A stretch of 64,000 nt of DNA from Methylophaga sp. (GTDB lineage Bacteria; Pseudomonadota; Gammaproteobacteria; Nitrosococcales; Methylophagaceae): assembly GCA_011053005.1 (NCBI GenBank), contig DRHW01000032.1, positions 105,027-169,026 of the forward strand, in the 5' to 3' direction. Positions 18,216-26,833 of the stretch are shown in pieces. Position numbers and translations under genes: made by a program. Numbering within the stretch: the first letter of the stretch is position 1; each line of letters opens with the position of its first letter. The notes below the pieces were generated by a model. It had not been told where the DNA came from, did no database searches, and saw only the letters and a program-made list of their open reading frames with translations.

Positions 18216-18431
18216 TTAGTACATGCGAACGCGACGAGCGCTTTCACGTGATACTTTCTTTTGATGACGTTTAACGGCAGCAGCTGCAGCGCGTTTGCGT
18301 ACAGTTGTTGGTTTTTCATAAGCTTCACGAGCACGTGCATCTGTTACTGTGCCGGCTTTTTCACACGCGCGTTTGAAGCGACGTAGAGCGATATCAAATG
18401 GTTCGTTTTCTTTTAAACGTACTGATGGCAT
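18216..18431 (-). CDS. rpsU: 30S ribosomal protein S21
   Basis: 71-residue basic protein starting [20 protein letters not shown] and ending [13 protein letters not shown], full length for bS21. It acts near the anti-Shine-Dalgarno end of 16S rRNA in initiation. First gene of the rpsU-yqeY-dnaG-rpoD operon and divergent from tsaD across a 137-bp promoter region. Confidence 0.98.
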   Translation of the reverse strand: MPSVRLKENEPFDIALRRFKRACEKAGTVTDARAREAYEKPTTVRKRAAAAAVKRHQKKVSRESARRVRMY

Positions 18432-18568
18432 TAATAATTCCTAAACATATTTAGATGGAAGAACCCGCAATTGTACGAAATTCCGAAAGGAAAGCAAAGA
18501 GTTGAATCAAATTTATTTTAAAAAAGGCATAATAATCACCTTTATGACGAGCAGAGACGGACAGAAAT

Positions 18569-19576
18569 ATGCGGGTATTGGGCATTGAATCATCGTGTGA
18601 TGAAACAGGTATTGCGCTCTATGATAGCGAAAAGGGTTTATTGGCGCATGCTTTATATAGCCAAATAGCACTTCATGCTGAATATGGTGGCGTTGTCCCT
18701 GAATTGGCTTCTCGTGATCATATTCGTAAAACATTGCCGCTGATTAACGAAGTTTTAACCGAAGCTAAATTAACACGTGCTGATATTGATGCCGTCGCAT
18801 ATACCGCAGGACCAGGTTTAGTTGGTGCGTTATTAGTAGGTTCAGCAATTGGTCGCAGTATTGCGTGGGCATTAGATGTGCCGGCACTTGCGATTAATCA
18901 TATGGAAGGGCATTTGTTATCGCCACTACTGGAAGAAAATCCGCCTGCATTTCCGTTTGTCTCGTTATTGGTTTCTGGTGGCCATACATTATTGATTGAT
19001 GTTCAAGGTGTTGGACAATATGAATTACTGGGCGAATCAATTGATGATGCAGTAGGTGAAGCCTTTGATAAAACCGCTAAAATGCTCGGCCTTAGTTATC
19101 CCGGCGGACCTATTTTGGCGGCATTAGCTGAACACGGTATTGTCGATAAATATACCTTTCCACGACCGATGACTAATCGTCCGGGATTGGATTTTAGTTT
19201 TAGTGGTTTAAAAACATTTGCGATGAATACATGGCGGGATAGTGCGCAAACGGATCAAGATAAAGCCGATGTTGCGCTGGCTTTTCAAACGGCGGCTGTA
19301 GAAACACTGGCTTTGAAATGTAAACGCGCTTTAAAACAAACCGGACGTCGTACTTTAGTGGTTGCCGGTGGTGTTAGTGCCAATAAGGCATTACGAACAC
19401 GACTAGATGAGATGCCCAATACGCATGTTTATTATCCACGCCCAGAATTTTGTAGTGATAATGGTGCGATGATTGCCTTTGCAGGTGCGATGCGTCACTT
19501 AGCTATGATCAAACAAGATGTGCCGACTTTTTCTGCTCGACCACGTTGGCCTTTAGATGAACTTAGCCCGCCGTAA
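18569..19576 (+). CDS. tsaD: tRNA N6-threonylcarbamoyladenosine transferase TsaD
   Basis: 335 residues, ASKHA fold. Transfers threonylcarbamoyl from TC-AMP to A37 of ANN-decoding tRNAs, with TsaB and TsaE. Seen: [19 protein letters not shown] at the start; the metal-binding INHMEGH; SGGHTLL; the nucleotide loop [19 protein letters not shown]; and [13 protein letters not shown] near the end. Divergent from rpsU, an arrangement conserved in many gammaproteobacteria. Confidence 0.98.
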   Translation: MRVLGIESSCDETGIALYDSEKGLLAHALYSQIALHAEYGGVVPELASRDHIRKTLPLINEVLTEAKLTRADIDAVAYTAGPGLVGALLVGSAIGRSIAWALDVPALAINHMEGHLLSPLLEENPPAFPFVSLLVSGGHTLLIDVQGVGQYELLGESIDDAVGEAFDKTAKMLGLSYPGGPILAALAEHGIVDKYTFPRPMTNRPGLDFSFSGLKTFAMNTWRDSAQTDQDKADVALAFQTAAVETLALKCKRALKQTGRRTLVVAGGVSANKALRTRLDEMPNTHVYYPRPEFCSDNGAMIAFAGAMRHLAMIKQDVPTFSARPRWPLDELSPP

Positions 19577-19591
19577 GAATGGCGATTAATA

Positions 19592-20161
19592 TCACCACAT
19601 TAAATCATCAGGAATTTCGTAATCAGCATACGGATCATCACTTGCGATGACGTCTGAAGCATTTATTTCTGGTTGAATACGAATAACGCTGCTAGATGAT
19701 CTCATCTCAATCTTTGCGGCAATTTTGTCCGGAATCAGCAGATGACGTTCACCAATCGCGGTAATAGCAAGTTGACCTAGTGTTAATTGTTGCCGTTGAT
19801 CGTTTGTTACGTAGATTTTTTTCACCTTGTTCTTGTGCGTGAAATTGTAAGCAACGTCAGCATCTTTAGGTGTTTCGACGATATGTTGTTGAATGATCTG
19901 CTGGACTTCAGCGACGATAGCTTTTTCAGCGCGTTCGGCATCACGCTGTTTATTCAGTTCTAAATCGCGAATTTTCTTGTCATGTCTTTCTTTCGCCAGC
20001 TGTTGTTGGTCAACTAGTGATTGCGAGTCTGCTTTTTTGCCAGATTTAACGGCTTGACGCGCTTTGTTGCCATCTTTGCGTTGTTCATGTTGAACTTTTT
20101 TCTTCTTTTGTTTATCAATCACGCCAATTTTGAGTAATTGATCTTGTAGAGAGCCAGCCAT
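19592..20161 (-). CDS. DUF2058 family protein (YaiL-like)
   Basis: 189 residues. Starts MAGSLQDQLLKIGVIDKQKK, typical of DUF2058/YaiL proteins. It is followed by a highly charged Lys/Arg-rich helical stretch to about residue 90 and a small beta-rich C-terminal part with YNFTHKNKVKKIYV and LLIPDKIAAKI. Members have been described as nucleoid- or polynucleotide-associated; the role is unknown. It is convergent with tsaD with only 15 bp between stops, and 15 bp downstream of plsY. Confidence 0.88.
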   Translation of the reverse strand: MAGSLQDQLLKIGVIDKQKKKKVQHEQRKDGNKARQAVKSGKKADSQSLVDQQQLAKERHDKKIRDLELNKQRDAERAEKAIVAEVQQIIQQHIVETPKDADVAYNFTHKNKVKKIYVTNDQRQQLTLGQLAITAIGERHLLIPDKIAAKIEMRSSSSVIRIQPEINASDVIASDDPYADYEIPDDLMW

Positions 20162-20176
20162 ATTGATTCTATTGCC

Positions 20177-20773
20177 TTATTTAGATTTAGTTTCTTCGCC
20201 AGCCATTAAGCGTTGAATATTGCCTCGATGACGAAACAATAGCATGACTGCCATCACTAAAATAATCCAACGCGCATTGACGCTGTCTATCAGCCATAAG
20301 CTATAAACTGGCGCGAGTGAAGAGGCGACAATGGCTGATAATGATGAAATACGGCTAATCAAAAATACTATCAACCAGCTGAGTAATATAATGCCAGCCA
20401 ATGCCGGTGATAAAGCCAAAAAGCCGCCTAATGCTGTAGCCACACCTTTACCACCTTTAAAACCAAAAAATATTGGATATAAGTGACCAAGGAACGCGGC
20501 AAACGCCGTTGCTGCAAGCCAAGTGATATCTAAATCAAGATAGCGGGCGATAACAACCGGCAATACACCTTTCAACACATCAATAATTAATACGGTCACG
20601 GCAAGTTTTTTACCACCAAATCGTAAGACGTTGGTGGCGCCGGGATTACCTGAACCTTGTGAACGAGGGTCGGGTAGGCCGGCAATTTTGCATAAGATGA
20701 TGGCACTCGATAATGAGCCGATTAAATATGCGGCCACGAGAACAATCAGCGGTAAAGAAAGTGTTTCTAGCAT
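20177..20773 (-). CDS. plsY: Glycerol-3-phosphate acyltransferase PlsY
   Basis: 198-residue inner-membrane enzyme that acylates glycerol-3-phosphate from acyl-phosphate, the first step of phospholipid synthesis. Five hydrophobic segments. Conserved motifs SGNPGATNVLRFGGKK (glycerol phosphate site) and FFGFKGGKGVATALG (acyl phosphate site). I place the start at ATG 20773 (MLETLSLP), which has AGGTG 8-9 bases before it; a GTG four codons upstream would sit on this SD and is less likely. Divergent from folB. Confidence 0.95.
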   Translation of the reverse strand: MLETLSLPLIVLVAAYLIGSLSSAIILCKIAGLPDPRSQGSGNPGATNVLRFGGKKLAVTVLIIDVLKGVLPVVIARYLDLDITWLAATAFAAFLGHLYPIFFGFKGGKGVATALGGFLALSPALAGIILLSWLIVFLISRISSLSAIVASSLAPVYSLWLIDSVNARWIILVMAVMLLFRHRGNIQRLMAGEETKSK

Positions 20774-20858
20774 GGTATGATGCACCTGTTATGATTTACA
20801 GCATTATAAGGCTGTTCGAAGTTATTTCTACCCCTCACACTTTAAAACACAGAGCATC

Positions 20859-21212
20859 ATGGATAAAATCTTTCTCAACGACCTCAAAATAGACACAATT
20901 ATCGGCATTTATGACTGGGAGCGTGAAACGTTACAAACGCTTGGGTTTGATTTGGAAATGGACTGGGATATTGCAAAAGCGGCGGCGAGCGATGATATTG
21001 CTGATACTTTAGATTATGGCGCGATTGCTCAAAGTATTGTCAGTTTTGTTGAAGCGAGTAGTTATCAACTCATTGAAACTTTAGCTGAAGATGTTTGTAC
21101 GCTTTTATTGACTAACTATCCGATGCCTAAAGTGAAGTTAACTCTGAGTAAACCCGTTGAACTGCATGGTCAAAATTTAGCAAAAATTGTTATTGAACGC
21201 AGTAAAAAATGA
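20859..21212 (+). CDS. folB: Dihydroneopterin aldolase
   Basis: 117 residues, the full length of the FolB tunnel-fold enzyme. Converts dihydroneopterin to 6-hydroxymethyl-dihydropterin and glycolaldehyde. Seen: MDKIFLNDLKIDTIIGIYDWERE at the start, with the Glu of the active site; TLDYGAIAQSI; and VKLTLSKPVELHGQNLAKIVIER, whose Lys is the catalytic lysine region. Its stop overlaps the start of the folK-like gene by 4 bp, so the two successive steps are translationally coupled. Confidence 0.95.
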   Translation: MDKIFLNDLKIDTIIGIYDWERETLQTLGFDLEMDWDIAKAAASDDIADTLDYGAIAQSIVSFVEASSYQLIETLAEDVCTLLLTNYPMPKVKLTLSKPVELHGQNLAKIVIERSKK

Positions 21213-21739
21213 GCGATAGCCATTCTGGGTATTTATTGGGTATAGGCAGTAATATTAATCCGCAGACCAATATTGCTCAAATTATTCATTTATTGCTCTG
21301 TAAGCTTCCACGATTATCATTGAGTCGCGTACTTAAAATTCCACCTATCGGCATGAATAGTCGGCGCGACTTTCTAAATGTTGTGGTGTTTGTTGAAACG
21401 GAAATGCCGGAAGTTGAGCTCAAAATGATTTGTAATGATATCGAAATAAGCTTGGGTAGAGATCGTCGTGATCCAACCCGAAAAACCAAAGATAGAACCG
21501 CTGATTTAGATATTTTGACCAAAGCAATTTTTCCAGATGATGGCAATCGTTTAGTCAATAGCATTACCGATGAATATTTTCTTTATCCCTTGCTAGAAGA
21601 AATTAATGCTTATCTCTCAAATCGTGATTATTCATCACTGCAAACCGGTGAAATGATTGAAGTGGATGATTTAACGTTTGGACAAACGGCGACCACCATC
21701 GACAGGAATGCTAGCACCGGTAATGAACGGGTTATCTAA
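21209..21739 (+). CDS. Divergent 6-hydroxymethyl-dihydropterin pyrophosphokinase (FolK-like)
   Basis: 176 residues. N-terminal GYLLGIGSNINPQTNI and the core RDRRDPTRKTKDRTADLDIL match HPPK, with the two metal-binding aspartates of DLDIL kept. Away from these the protein is divergent: the usual WGPRTLDLDIL has RKTKDRTADLDIL, and the usual P-H-x-x-M-x-x-R segment near the end is replaced by SITDEYFLYPLLEE. It may be a working FolK for this pterin trio or a paralogue with altered substrate. Its last 69 bases overlap, tail to tail, the end of folM, so both C-termini are constrained by the same DNA. Confidence 0.8.
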   Translation: MSDSHSGYLLGIGSNINPQTNIAQIIHLLLCKLPRLSLSRVLKIPPIGMNSRRDFLNVVVFVETEMPEVELKMICNDIEISLGRDRRDPTRKTKDRTADLDILTKAIFPDDGNRLVNSITDEYFLYPLLEEINAYLSNRDYSSLQTGEMIEVDDLTFGQTATTIDRNASTGNERVI

Positions 21740-22393
21740 TAAGCTTTTCACTGCCAAGTAAACCGGCTCAGCGCCACCTTCTTTGGCCAATAATGTTTCA
21801 TCAAGCATTTGCTGACGTACTGCTGCCGAATGTTTTTCAGTGAATAATACTGGGCCTGGCGCGACGGCATTCACCTTAATTGTTGGTGCAAATTTTTTGG
21901 CAAGCGCCAACGTCATATTGTGTAAACCCGCTTTGGTTGTGCCATAAATATCAAACCGCGGTGTGGGATTTTCTACATTGATATCAGTGATGTGAATAAT
22001 GTCGGCAGGATCATTATTTTCGCCAACTAATAACGACGCTAAGCCTTGGTTTATCAAAAAGGGCGCCATCATATGCACATTAAAAAATTGTTCATATTGT
22101 TGTGCAGCAATGGCTAAATTTTCAGAAGTTGGCTCAAATGACGAGGCATTATGGATTAAGGCTCTAAAGCTATTGCATCGTTCCTTTAATGCATCAACAA
22201 ATAATAAAATCGCCTTACTATCGCTAAGATCAGCTTGAATAGTCGCAATGCCGAGATCTTGTAAGGCTTGGATCTCTGTCGTATGCGTACGATAATGGGC
22301 GAGCACGGTATAACCATCCTGATGTAAACGTAGGGCAAGATGATGACCGATTCGACGACCGGTTCCAGTGACTAAAATTGCATTTTCTAACAC
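21671..22393 (-). CDS. folM: Dihydromonapterin/pteridine reductase FolM (SDR family)
   Basis: 240-residue short-chain dehydrogenase. Rossmann motif TGTGRRIGHHLA near residue 11 with the paired arginines seen in E. coli FolM and pteridine reductases. ALIHNASSF replaces the usual NNAG. The catalytic Tyr/Lys is in FDIYGTTKAGLHNMT. C-terminal ASIPVDGGRRLSKR matches FolM. Predicted to reduce dihydromonapterin/dihydropterins with NADPH. I choose GTG at 22393 (MLENAILVTG) because GGGAG stands 5 bases upstream and it gives the E. coli length; an in-frame ATG at 22405 is possible. Context with folB and the folK-like gene supports a pterin role. Confidence 0.88.
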   Translation of the reverse strand: MLENAILVTGTGRRIGHHLALRLHQDGYTVLAHYRTHTTEIQALQDLGIATIQADLSDSKAILLFVDALKERCNSFRALIHNASSFEPTSENLAIAAQQYEQFFNVHMMAPFLINQGLASLLVGENNDPADIIHITDINVENPTPRFDIYGTTKAGLHNMTLALAKKFAPTIKVNAVAPGPVLFTEKHSAAVRQQMLDETLLAKEGGAEPVYLAVKSLLDNPFITGASIPVDGGRRLSKR

Positions 22394-22403
22394 GTGAACT
22401 CCC

Positions 22404-23576
22404 ATGACATTAACTAATAGCCTACCTGTTCCAGACCGTTTCGCACAACAACATAGTGAACGATTGCTGGCGCTGATTAAACACAAAATTAACGAAGCAG
22501 GCGGCAAGATTACTTTTGCTGATTATATGCAGTTATGTCTCTATGCCCCAGGATTAGGTTATTACAGCGCGGGTAGTCACAAAATTGGTGATGGCGGAGA
22601 CTTTACGACAGCACCCGAAATATCGTCATTATTCTCGCGCAGTTTAGCTAATCAAATTATTGATGTTTTACAGCAACTCGATCACGGCAATATTTTAGAG
22701 TTTGGCGCAGGTAGTGGAAAAATGGTAGTTGATGTTCTACGTGAATTACACGGTAAGCAGTGTCTTCCAAAACATTATTATATTATTGAAGCGAGTGCTG
22801 ACTTACGACAAAGGCAGCAACAGACAATAAATGATGCTATTCCAGAACTTAAAAACAGGGTGGTTTGGCTCGATAAACTTCCTGATGCTTTTATTGGTGT
22901 AGTGTTAGCCAATGAAGTGTGTGATGCGATGCCTGTGCATAGGCTACATTTTAATAACGGAACAAGTTACGAACAGTATATTGTCACTATAGACGATCAA
23001 TTACAGTGGCATGATGACGTGTTATCTCGAAGCGAGCTTGCGGATAAAGCTACAGAAATCGAAGCTTTGACGGGTAATACCGAATACTTTACCGAAGTCA
23101 ATTTAGCGGCGGAAGGGTGGCTTGCTAGTCTGACGGAAAATATACAGCAAGGTGCTGTTTTTATTATTGATTATGGTTATCCACAAGCGACTTATTATCA
23201 TCCCCAGCGCAGTAGTGGCACTTTAACGTGTTACTACCAGCAACAAGCTCACGATAATCCATTGATACTCGTTGGTTTGCAAGATATTACAGCGCATGTT
23301 GAGTTCACTTCACTGGCACAAATTGCAGTCGATAATGGACTTGAAGTGGCGGGATTTCAGTCTCAGGCTGACTTTTTATTAGCAGCGGGGATTACGGAAT
23401 TAAATTCATTATCTGACAGTGATGATGCTTTCTTGATACTGCAACAAGCAACGGAAATTAAACGATTGACCTTGCCTACAGAAATGGGTGAAACGTTTAA
23501 AGTATTAACGCTCACTAAAAATCTGGATCAATTATTACCGAAAATAAACTTAGGCGATCGGCGTTATAACTTATAG
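22404..23576 (+). CDS. SAM-dependent methyltransferase, MidA/NDUFAF7 family
   Basis: 390-residue COG1565 protein. Opens with FAQQHSERLLALIKHKINEAGG and FADYMQLCLYAPGLGYYSAG, the family hallmark. SAM site ILEFGAGSGKM near residue 105. VVLANEVCDAMPVHRL is the substrate-side motif. FIIDYGYPQATYYH follows. The mitochondrial homologue methylates an arginine of complex I subunit NDUFS2; the bacterial target is not known. The ATG at 22404 lies only 10 bp from the GTG of folM on the other strand and has no clear SD, so its promoter and leader must lie inside folM. Confidence 0.9.
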   Translation: MTLTNSLPVPDRFAQQHSERLLALIKHKINEAGGKITFADYMQLCLYAPGLGYYSAGSHKIGDGGDFTTAPEISSLFSRSLANQIIDVLQQLDHGNILEFGAGSGKMVVDVLRELHGKQCLPKHYYIIEASADLRQRQQQTINDAIPELKNRVVWLDKLPDAFIGVVLANEVCDAMPVHRLHFNNGTSYEQYIVTIDDQLQWHDDVLSRSELADKATEIEALTGNTEYFTEVNLAAEGWLASLTENIQQGAVFIIDYGYPQATYYHPQRSSGTLTCYYQQQAHDNPLILVGLQDITAHVEFTSLAQIAVDNGLEVAGFQSQADFLLAAGITELNSLSDSDDAFLILQQATEIKRLTLPTEMGETFKVLTLTKNLDQLLPKINLGDRRYNL

Positions 23577-23584
23577 CGGACATA

Positions 23585-23615
23585 AAAAAGGGAGCCTAGT
23601 CTAGGCTCCCTTTTT
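23585..23615. terminator. Bidirectional terminator
   Basis: Perfect stem AAAAAGGGAGCCTA / TAGGCTCCCTTTTT with a GTC loop. Serves the methyltransferase on the plus strand and the convergent lipoprotein/gpsA unit on the minus strand. Confidence 0.95.
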
Positions 23616-23636
23616 AAAGTCTAACCATTTGGAAAA

Positions 23637-24524
23637 TTATCGTTTGGTCGCTTTTAACGCTTCAATTTCTTGTTTCAAACGATCAATTTCGCCGCTCATA
23701 TCAAACAATATTTCTTTCATATTGCCGACATCTTGACGTAAATTGCCTGTTTCTTGTTTGCTGCGAGCGACATCTTGTAATAGTTCAGGGCTAACGGTTC
23801 CGTCATCACCTGTTTTACGTTCTTTTACTTTTGCTAAAACCGTCGCGATATCAATCACTAACCAATCACTGCGTTCTTTGCCCGTCTTAGGATCGAGATA
23901 AAAAGATTGTCCAGAATCTAATGAAACACGCGTAGCTAAATTAGCCTCAGATTTACGTGAGCCTGGTAATAGAGGGTTAACACGACGATCAATATCTTGA
24001 CCTGTCGCTAGATCTTTATCTCTATAAATTTCATGAATTAGGCCAAATACGATATTTAAACGACCGCCACTCATAAATACACGACCAGAGTTCGTTTTAC
24101 GTTCTTGCGCTATTAAGCCTTTAAATGAGCCAATAGTGACGAAGTTAACGTCTTCATTCTGTTTAGCTTGATTTAAACCGCTCGAAAGAGCCGCGCTTAA
24201 GATTTGTAGCTCACTGGCAGAAAATAATGGATTTTCAGATGTCGTAAATCCAGTACGTTCATTGACATAAAGTGCGCCTAATACAGTACGTAATTCATCG
24301 CTGCTGATCGCTGCGGGATGATCATTGGCTGTACCTGCTAAATCACGGTTTACAATTTTGACGTATTGCAGACCTGATTCCCACAAGGTTTGCCCATTTT
24401 GACCCATTAAGATCTCGGCATCGGTTTCAGGCTTATCTCTAGAAAGAATGCCACAGCCAGCCAAACCGGCCGTTAGTGCTATGCTGACAGCGATAATACC
24501 GCTTAATTTAACAATAGTGCGCAT
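23637..24524 (-). CDS. Uncharacterised lipoprotein with C-terminal coiled coil
   Basis: 295 residues from ATG 24524 (MRTIVKLSGIIAVSIALTAG). The lipobox LAGC at about residue 24 predicts an acylated N-terminus, and the following Gly-Ile does not give an inner-membrane retention Asp, so outer-membrane sorting is likely. A globular middle follows; the last 50 residues (NLRQDVGNMKEILFDMSGEI to the end) form a heptad coiled coil. No family recognised. Longer in-frame extension upstream to 24674 overlaps gpsA and is rejected because it lacks a signal sequence. 13 bp after the gpsA stop, so probably in the secB-gpsA transcript. Confidence 0.82.
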   Translation of the reverse strand: MRTIVKLSGIIAVSIALTAGLAGCGILSRDKPETDAEILMGQNGQTLWESGLQYVKIVNRDLAGTANDHPAAISSDELRTVLGALYVNERTGFTTSENPLFSASELQILSAALSSGLNQAKQNEDVNFVTIGSFKGLIAQERKTNSGRVFMSGGRLNIVFGLIHEIYRDKDLATGQDIDRRVNPLLPGSRKSEANLATRVSLDSGQSFYLDPKTGKERSDWLVIDIATVLAKVKERKTGDDGTVSPELLQDVARSKQETGNLRQDVGNMKEILFDMSGEIDRLKQEIEALKATKR

Positions 24525-24537
24525 ACGGTTTTCCTTA

Positions 24538-25581
24538 TTAGTTATTCGATATCTGGGTAGGAGTGCTGGTTTCAGCTTTTTGTTCCCTACACAGTAATTC
24601 TTGTACAGATGCACGCGGATCGTACCCTTCAAATAGTATTTTGCATACCTGTTCGACGATGGGCATTTCGACACCTGCTTGCTGAGCGCGTATTAATACT
24701 TCTCTTGCTGCATACATGCCTTCAACCGTTTTGCCGACTTCAGCAACGGCTTGCGGAACCGTTAAGCCTCGACCAATTGCAAGACCCAGTTGACGGTTAC
24801 GGCTTTGATTATCAGTACAGGTTAAAATTAAGTCGCCAATCCCTGATAAACCAAACATCGTTTCCGTTTTTGCACCTAGACTAGCGGCTAAACGTAAAAT
24901 TTCTGTCATGCCACGGGTTATTAAAGCGGCACGAGCATTAGCGCCATAACCCAAACCATCCGAAATACCTGCGCTAATCGCCAATACATTTTTTACAGTG
25001 CCGCCAATTTGCACACCCAATACATCAGTAGAGGTATAAACGCGCAAAGTCGGGCTATGTAATGCTGATGCTAATGCTTGATTAAACGAGGAATTAGGTG
25101 AGGCGACGGTAATGGCTGTCGGTAAATCCTGTGCAACCTCAGCTGCAAAAGAAGGACCTGAAATAACTGCTAAGGGATGTGAATCACCTAATATTTCTGC
25201 CGCAGTGTCATACAAAAATCGGCCAGTATCAGGTGTTAAACCTTTGGTTGCCCAACTTAGCGGTGTGTTATCAGTCATCAACGGTTTGATTTTAGATAAC
25301 ATTTCGCTAAATGCGGTACTGGGTACAGATACTAAAATATGTTTGGCAGAGCGAACGGCAACTTCAAAATCACAACAAATTGTTAAACTTTTTGGGAAGG
25401 GTAATCCAGATAAGTAACGTTCATTACTGTGTGTTGCTTGCATCGCTAATAATTGTTGGGGATCTCGGCCCCACAGCATGACATCATGGCCATTTCTAGA
25501 AATAGCAATGGCCAAAGCCGTGCCCCACGCGCCGGCACCAATGACCAATGTCGGAAACAATTCAGTGGGCGCTTGTGACAC
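24538..25581 (-). CDS. gpsA: Glycerol-3-phosphate dehydrogenase [NAD(P)+]
   Basis: 347 residues; reduces dihydroxyacetone phosphate to sn-glycerol-3-phosphate for phospholipids. N-terminal GAGAWGTALAIAISRNG is the dinucleotide fold. VISGPSFAAEVA and GGTVKNVLAISAGISDGLGY carry the catalytic Lys. NARAALITRGMTEI is the substrate site. GTG start at 25581. Follows secB by 18 bp; the grxC-secB-gpsA order is common in gammaproteobacteria. Confidence 0.97.
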   Translation of the reverse strand: MSQAPTELFPTLVIGAGAWGTALAIAISRNGHDVMLWGRDPQQLLAMQATHSNERYLSGLPFPKSLTICCDFEVAVRSAKHILVSVPSTAFSEMLSKIKPLMTDNTPLSWATKGLTPDTGRFLYDTAAEILGDSHPLAVISGPSFAAEVAQDLPTAITVASPNSSFNQALASALHSPTLRVYTSTDVLGVQIGGTVKNVLAISAGISDGLGYGANARAALITRGMTEILRLAASLGAKTETMFGLSGIGDLILTCTDNQSRNRQLGLAIGRGLTVPQAVAEVGKTVEGMYAAREVLIRAQQAGVEMPIVEQVCKILFEGYDPRASVQELLCREQKAETSTPTQISNN

Positions 25582-25599
25582 GGCTTATAACCTCAACAA

Positions 25600-26082
25600 T
25601 TAGTGTGTTGTCGTTGCTGCAGCTGCAGCTTTTTGTTTCGCTTGCTCAATTTGGTTCATGTACAACGCATCGAAGTTAACAGGAGCAAGAACTAACTGTG
25701 GAAAACCACCTTTGATGACGATATCAGAAATGACTTCACGGGCGAAAGGGAACAATGTATTTGGACAATAGCTGCCGACTAATGGACCCATTTCTTGATC
25801 AGAATAGCCTGTTAATGAAAAGATTCCAGACTGTTTTACTTCAGCTAAAAAGGCTACTTTTTCGCCTACTTTTGCCGTTACCGTTACGGTTAAAGTAATT
25901 TCATGGTTATCTTCATCAATACGTTTGTATTCGTTACCCAATTGTAAATCTAATGTTGGTTTCCATTCTTCACGAAAAATCTCAGGTGAGTTTGGTGTTT
26001 CAAAAGAAATATCTTTTGTGTAAATTTTTTGAATGACAAAACGTGCTGCTTGTTGTTCTGTTGATGCGTTTTCTTCAGCCAT
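25600..26082 (-). CDS. secB: Protein-export chaperone SecB
   Basis: 160 residues. Holds preproteins unfolded and hands them to SecA. FVIQKIYTKDISFETPNSPEIF at the start, EVKQSGIFSLTGY in the middle and CPNTLFPFAREVISDIVIKG with GGFPQLVLAPVNFDALY near the end are all SecB landmarks. Ala/Lys/Thr-rich short tail. Between grxC and gpsA. Confidence 0.97.
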   Translation of the reverse strand: MAEENASTEQQAARFVIQKIYTKDISFETPNSPEIFREEWKPTLDLQLGNEYKRIDEDNHEITLTVTVTAKVGEKVAFLAEVKQSGIFSLTGYSDQEMGPLVGSYCPNTLFPFAREVISDIVIKGGFPQLVLAPVNFDALYMNQIEQAKQKAAAAATTTH

Positions 26083-26106
26083 GATTGGGTTCCTTAACCT
26101 TTTTAT

Positions 26107-26364
26107 TTAAGACTGGATTAATAAACTATCCAGACGTTGCGAGTTATTAAGAGCCACTAAATCAGTGTAACCACCGATGGACTCATCATTTATAAAAATT
26201 TGCGGCACAGTACGCTGCCGACTTTTTGTCATCATTTCTTGCCGTTTTGCAGGATCTAGATCAACGCGGATTTCAGTATAAGCCACGCCTTTTCGATCTA
26301 GTAATTGTTTAGCCATTACACAATATGGGCAGTGTGAGGAGGAATAGACTTCAACTTTAGCCAC
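26107..26364 (-). CDS. grxC: Glutaredoxin 3
   Basis: 85-residue dithiol glutaredoxin with active site SSHCPYCVMAKQLL (CPYC near residue 12), the cis-Pro segment RTVPQIFINDESIGGYTDL (TVP and GG glutathione-binding elements), and the exact length of GrxC. Reduces disulfides and mixed disulfides with glutathione. Just ahead of secB and after the rhodanese gene. Confidence 0.96.
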   Translation of the reverse strand: MAKVEVYSSSHCPYCVMAKQLLDRKGVAYTEIRVDLDPAKRQEMMTKSRQRTVPQIFINDESIGGYTDLVALNNSQRLDSLLIQS

Positions 26365-26397
26365 GTTTAGTTTCTCCTATTTTTCGTTGTAAATTAA

Positions 26398-26817
26398 TTA
26401 ACTAAATAACGGTAATTTGGCGTCTTTCCATGCGTTTAAACCACCGTTTAATACGTAAAGATTAGAATAGCCGTGACCATGAAGTTGTTTACCCGCCGTG
26501 CGCGCACGTTGACCGCTTGCACAAATTAAAATAATCGGTTGAGCAGGATCTTTCAATTTGGCAATATTTGCATCAAGCGTAGATAAAGGCAAACTCATTG
26601 AGTCAGCAATATGTTCTTTTTTAAATTCAGTTGCTTCTCGAATATCTAAAAAAACACCGTTGCGTTGATTAACTATTTGGATCGCTTCTGCCGTGTCTAA
26701 AGTGCTGACGCCTGATATTTTACGACTTACCGTATCCGATAAGATGAGTGCTACTAACACAACAAAAATGGTGACTAACACCCAATGATTAACAATAAAG
26801 CTACCTAAATTTTCCAT
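26398..26817 (-). CDS. Membrane-anchored rhodanese domain protein (YibN-like)
   Basis: 139 residues from ATG 26817 (MENLGSFIVNHWVLVTIFVV). One N-terminal transmembrane segment, then a rhodanese domain with FLDIREATEFKKEHI and the active-site loop ILICASGQRARTA whose Cys would carry the persulfide. It ends GGLNAWKDAKLPL, as in YibN. An in-frame extension to 26859 runs into the regulator gene upstream and is unlikely. Encoded just before grxC and after the ArsR regulator. Sulfur transfer partner not known. Confidence 0.9.
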   Translation of the reverse strand: MENLGSFIVNHWVLVTIFVVLVALILSDTVSRKISGVSTLDTAEAIQIVNQRNGVFLDIREATEFKKEHIADSMSLPLSTLDANIAKLKDPAQPIILICASGQRARTAGKQLHGHGYSNLYVLNGGLNAWKDAKLPLFS

Positions 26818-26833
26818 ACTAAACCTTAAATAA

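Noticed and set aside
24525..24674. 50-residue extension of the lipoprotein
   Set aside because: It lies inside gpsA and would bury the lipoprotein signal; the internal ATG at 24524 gives a proper lipobox.
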